Of a stretch of 7,253 bases of DNA, positions 5,415 through 7,253 are shown piece after piece. The notes under the pieces were generated by a model. That model searched no databases, was not told the origin of the DNA, and saw nothing but the letters and a program-made list of their open reading frames with translations. A program made the translations under genes and the position numbers. How positions within the stretch are numbered: the stretch's first letter is position 1; every line of letters begins with the position of its first letter. This DNA is from Deltaproteobacteria bacterium (lineage in GTDB: Bacteria > Myxococcota_A > UBA796 > GCA-2862545), in NCBI GenBank assembly GCA_019307545.1, contig JAFDJI010000516.1, positions 1-7,253 of the forward strand. The letters run 5' to 3'.

Positions 5415-7253
5415 TCGAAGTTCCCGAACCCGTCCTTGCAGTAGTCGCTGTCTTCCGCGTCCGTCTTCCCATCCTCGTCGTTGTCGATGTCGTCGTTACA
5501 CGCGTAGGCCAGGTTGAAGCCGGTCTCGTCCTGGCTGGTCTGGTTCGGCAGGCAGTCCGGGTCCTTGCCGTCGATCCAGCCATCCCCGTCGGAGTCGGCG
5601 CCATCGTTGCACTGCGTGGGGGTCTGGTCGGCACGCACCACGCTCTCGCTGGCCAGGAAGCCGTCCGGGGCGTAGTCGAGGGTCGAGTTCCAGCAGTTGG
5701 GGTCCTCGGCGTCGATACGCCCATCCGCATCGTTGTCGAGGCCGTCGTAGCACTCGGTCACCATCGGGTACTCCGACGGCTCGAGGAAGTCGCGGTTCTC
5801 GCTGTTGTGGGGCGGTAGCTCGCAGTCGGGGTCCAGGGCATCTATGTAGCCGTCTTCGTCGTTGTCGAGGCTGTCCGAGCAGCGGGTGCCATAGCTGGGA
5901 GGGACCTCGGACTGCGCGTCGGCACCGACGACGAAGCAGTAGAGGTCTTCGGAGTCGACGTCGAAGTTGCCGTCGTTGTCGGCATCGTCGTTGCACTGGG
6001 TGCCCAGGAAATCATCATCCTCGGCATCGTCGCCCTTGGTGCAGGCCGGGTCGCCGCTGTCGATCCATCCGTCGCCGTCGTTGTCGAGACCGTCGCTGCA
6101 GGTCCAGATGTCTGCCCCTTCCTCCTGGGCATAGGGGTCGGCCTCCGGACACTCCCCGTCCAAGACGTCCACCCAGCCGTCGCCGTCGTTGTCGAGGCCG
6201 TCGGCGCAGTTGCTCTCGGCGTCCCATCCGCGCTCGCACTTGCCGTCCGCGGCGTCGATGTCGCCGTCGTCGTCGTTGTCGAGGCCGTCGTTGCAGGTAT
6301 AGGTCGAGGTGGCGTTCTCCTCCAACCCCGAGCCACCGAGCCCGCTGTTGCAGTCCGGGTCACGGAAGTCAGTCCACCCGTCTTCGTCGCCATCCAGACA
6401 GTCGGCACAGTCGTCGCCGTCGTCCAGGGGGTTGTTCCACGAGGGGAAGGTGAGGTCGCCGGTCACGTAGGACACCACCAGCGGACCCGCGTCGGTCTCG
6501 ACGCGATAGTCGGTGACCCGAAGCACCTCGATGAGCATGAAGCTGGCGTTGTCCTCGAAGGTCCCCAGGAAACCGAATCGCAGGGCGGTGTTCTCGCCCG
6601 ACCACTCGGCGTTCGGGGTGGGGAACTGGTACAGGACGTCGTTGGGGACACCCACGTAGGAGCGCCCGGTGCCCGCATCGCCGCGGTGAGGCGGTCGCCG
6701 TCCGGCGTTAGCAGGTCGTCCGGGATGGGCTCCCAGGAGAAGACGATGCCATTCTCGTCCAGCCACGCCTCTCCATCGCCGTCCTCGTCTCCACAGTCCG
6801 CGAGGTTGCTGACCGCCCACGCATCCTGGTCGTCGAAGCCGCTTTCGGCGCGCACCAGCATCGACGGCGGGAAGGTGAGGGCGTAGTCCGACAGCCCAAG
6901 GTCCGTCTGCGCCTGCGGATCGGAGATGTCGAGGAGGATGTCCGAAGACCCGAAATCGTCCTCCCCGATGAAGAAGTTCTCCTTCACAGGCCAGTCAGCG
7001 CTGTAGCTGAAGTTGAAACCCTCCTCCGCATCCCGGCCCTCGCAGAACTGGAGTCGGGCGCGGTCGTAGTACCGGATGTCCACGCCCGTGCAGGTGCGCG
7101 ACTCCGCGTCCTCGGGGGGCAGGGAGAGGTCGGCACAGTAGGTCCGATCGCTGTCGTCCTCCATGTACTCGTTGATCAGCCTGAAGTTGCCCACCCGCTC
7201 GCGCAGGTCGTCGATGCCGCTCGGGAAGGGCTGGTCGAACTGCTCCACCACCC
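5405..7253 (-). CDS. Secreted-type protein with nine Cys-bounded Asp-rich repeats (partial, one frameshift)
   Basis: The gene enters from the right edge, so its start and any signal peptide are outside. The upstream segment (7251 to about 6674, about 190 residues) contains FNFSYSADWPVKENFFIGED, an alpha/beta-looking stretch and an acidic DCGDEDGDGEAWLDENG loop. Near 6672-6674 the frame changes: WEPIPDDLLTPDGDRLTAAMR continues as GTGRSYVGVPNDVLYQF in a neighbouring frame. One extra G in the GGG run would restore it. The second part has a beta-rich stretch (about 6670-6430) and then nine repeats down to 5438, ending in a short GFGNFEGP tail. The repeats resemble the calcium-binding DxDxDG loops of thrombospondin type 3 and the Cys-bounded repeats of myxobacterial secreted proteins. 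The likely role is a Ca2+-stabilised, disulfide-braced surface or secreted protein. No catalytic domain or sorting tail (such as MYXO-CTERM) is visible. Confidence 0.8.
5438..6409 (-). repeat. Nine tandem 20-21-residue Cys-to-Cys acidic repeats
   Basis: Eight repeats span exactly 20 residues from Cys to Cys and the last spans 21. The pattern is C-x-D-G-x-D-N-D-x-D-G-x-x-D-x-x-D-x-x-C. In the 471-residue downstream frame they start at residues 138, 176, 205, 241, 276, 314, 357, 404 and 441. Linkers vary from 9 to 27 residues and share no sequence. Repeat 1 replaces the Gly at position 4 with an extra Cys. Repeat 5 (DNDGNFDVDSEDLYC) has lost the central DG but keeps the Cys spacing. At DNA level the core GTCGTTGTCGAG (plus strand) recurs several times, so copy number could change by recombination. 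Confidence 0.9.

Noticed and set aside
5252..5818. Plus-strand open frame downstream of the TTGACA/TGTAAT pair
   Set aside because: Its Val-rich monotone sequence is the antisense of the Asp-rich repeats. I treat any transcript from that promoter as noncoding.
5438..6409. Regularly spaced short DNA repeats suggesting a CRISPR array
   Set aside because: The repeats are imperfect, codon-phased and vary in spacing, and they encode the Cys-bounded acidic units.

Overview
The window is GC-rich chromosomal DNA with dense coding capacity. The style of its secreted proteins suggests a Myxococcota or other delta-proteobacterial-type Gram-negative: Cys-bounded DGLDNDGDG repeats and a lipoprotein carrying propeller-like repeats. 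The assignment is an inference from protein style; there is no rRNA or other marker gene here to confirm it.

Layout. Plus strand, 1-3903: (i) the C-terminal end of a multi-pass membrane glycosyltransferase of the GT-C type, running in from the left edge; (ii) a complete ABC1/AarF/UbiB-family atypical kinase at 834-2171; (iii) a GAF-GAF-HisKA-HATPase sensor histidine kinase at 2213-3903. The kinase reading frame breaks near 3735, at the point where the ATP-binding G1 region should be, while the G2 end of the same domain is preserved in another frame up to 3903. Minus strand, 3923-4090: a tRNA-Ile(GAT)-tRNA-Ala(TGC) pair, the pair usually found inside rRNA operons, here with protein genes on both sides. 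Minus strand, 4248-5168: a probable lipoprotein with beta-propeller-like repeats. Minus strand, 5405 to the right edge: a secreted-type protein with nine Cys-bounded acidic repeats, probably Ca2+-binding. It is cut by the window edge and carries one apparent frameshift near 6673 that looks like a missing base in a short C run.

How the parts relate. The three plus-strand genes are co-directional (gaps of 65 and 41 bp) but functionally unrelated, and I see no clear pathway linking them. Neither complete plus-strand gene has a Shine-Dalgarno sequence. Each has a -10-like hexamer just upstream of its ATG, so leaderless transcripts are possible. The minus-strand lipoprotein gene, by contrast, has a good Shine-Dalgarno. 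The plus- and minus-strand blocks converge at 3903/3923 with only 19 bp between the kinase stop and the tRNA-Ala 3' end. The 157-bp gap upstream of tRNA-Ile contains a hairpin, a promoter-like pair and a leader palindrome. The 236-bp gap at 5169-5404 holds an AT-rich island and a possible plus-strand promoter facing the repeat gene.

I found no mobile element, CRISPR array, defence island or obviously new system. The points most worth checking are the disrupted histidine kinase, the tRNA pair without rRNA, and the repeat protein.
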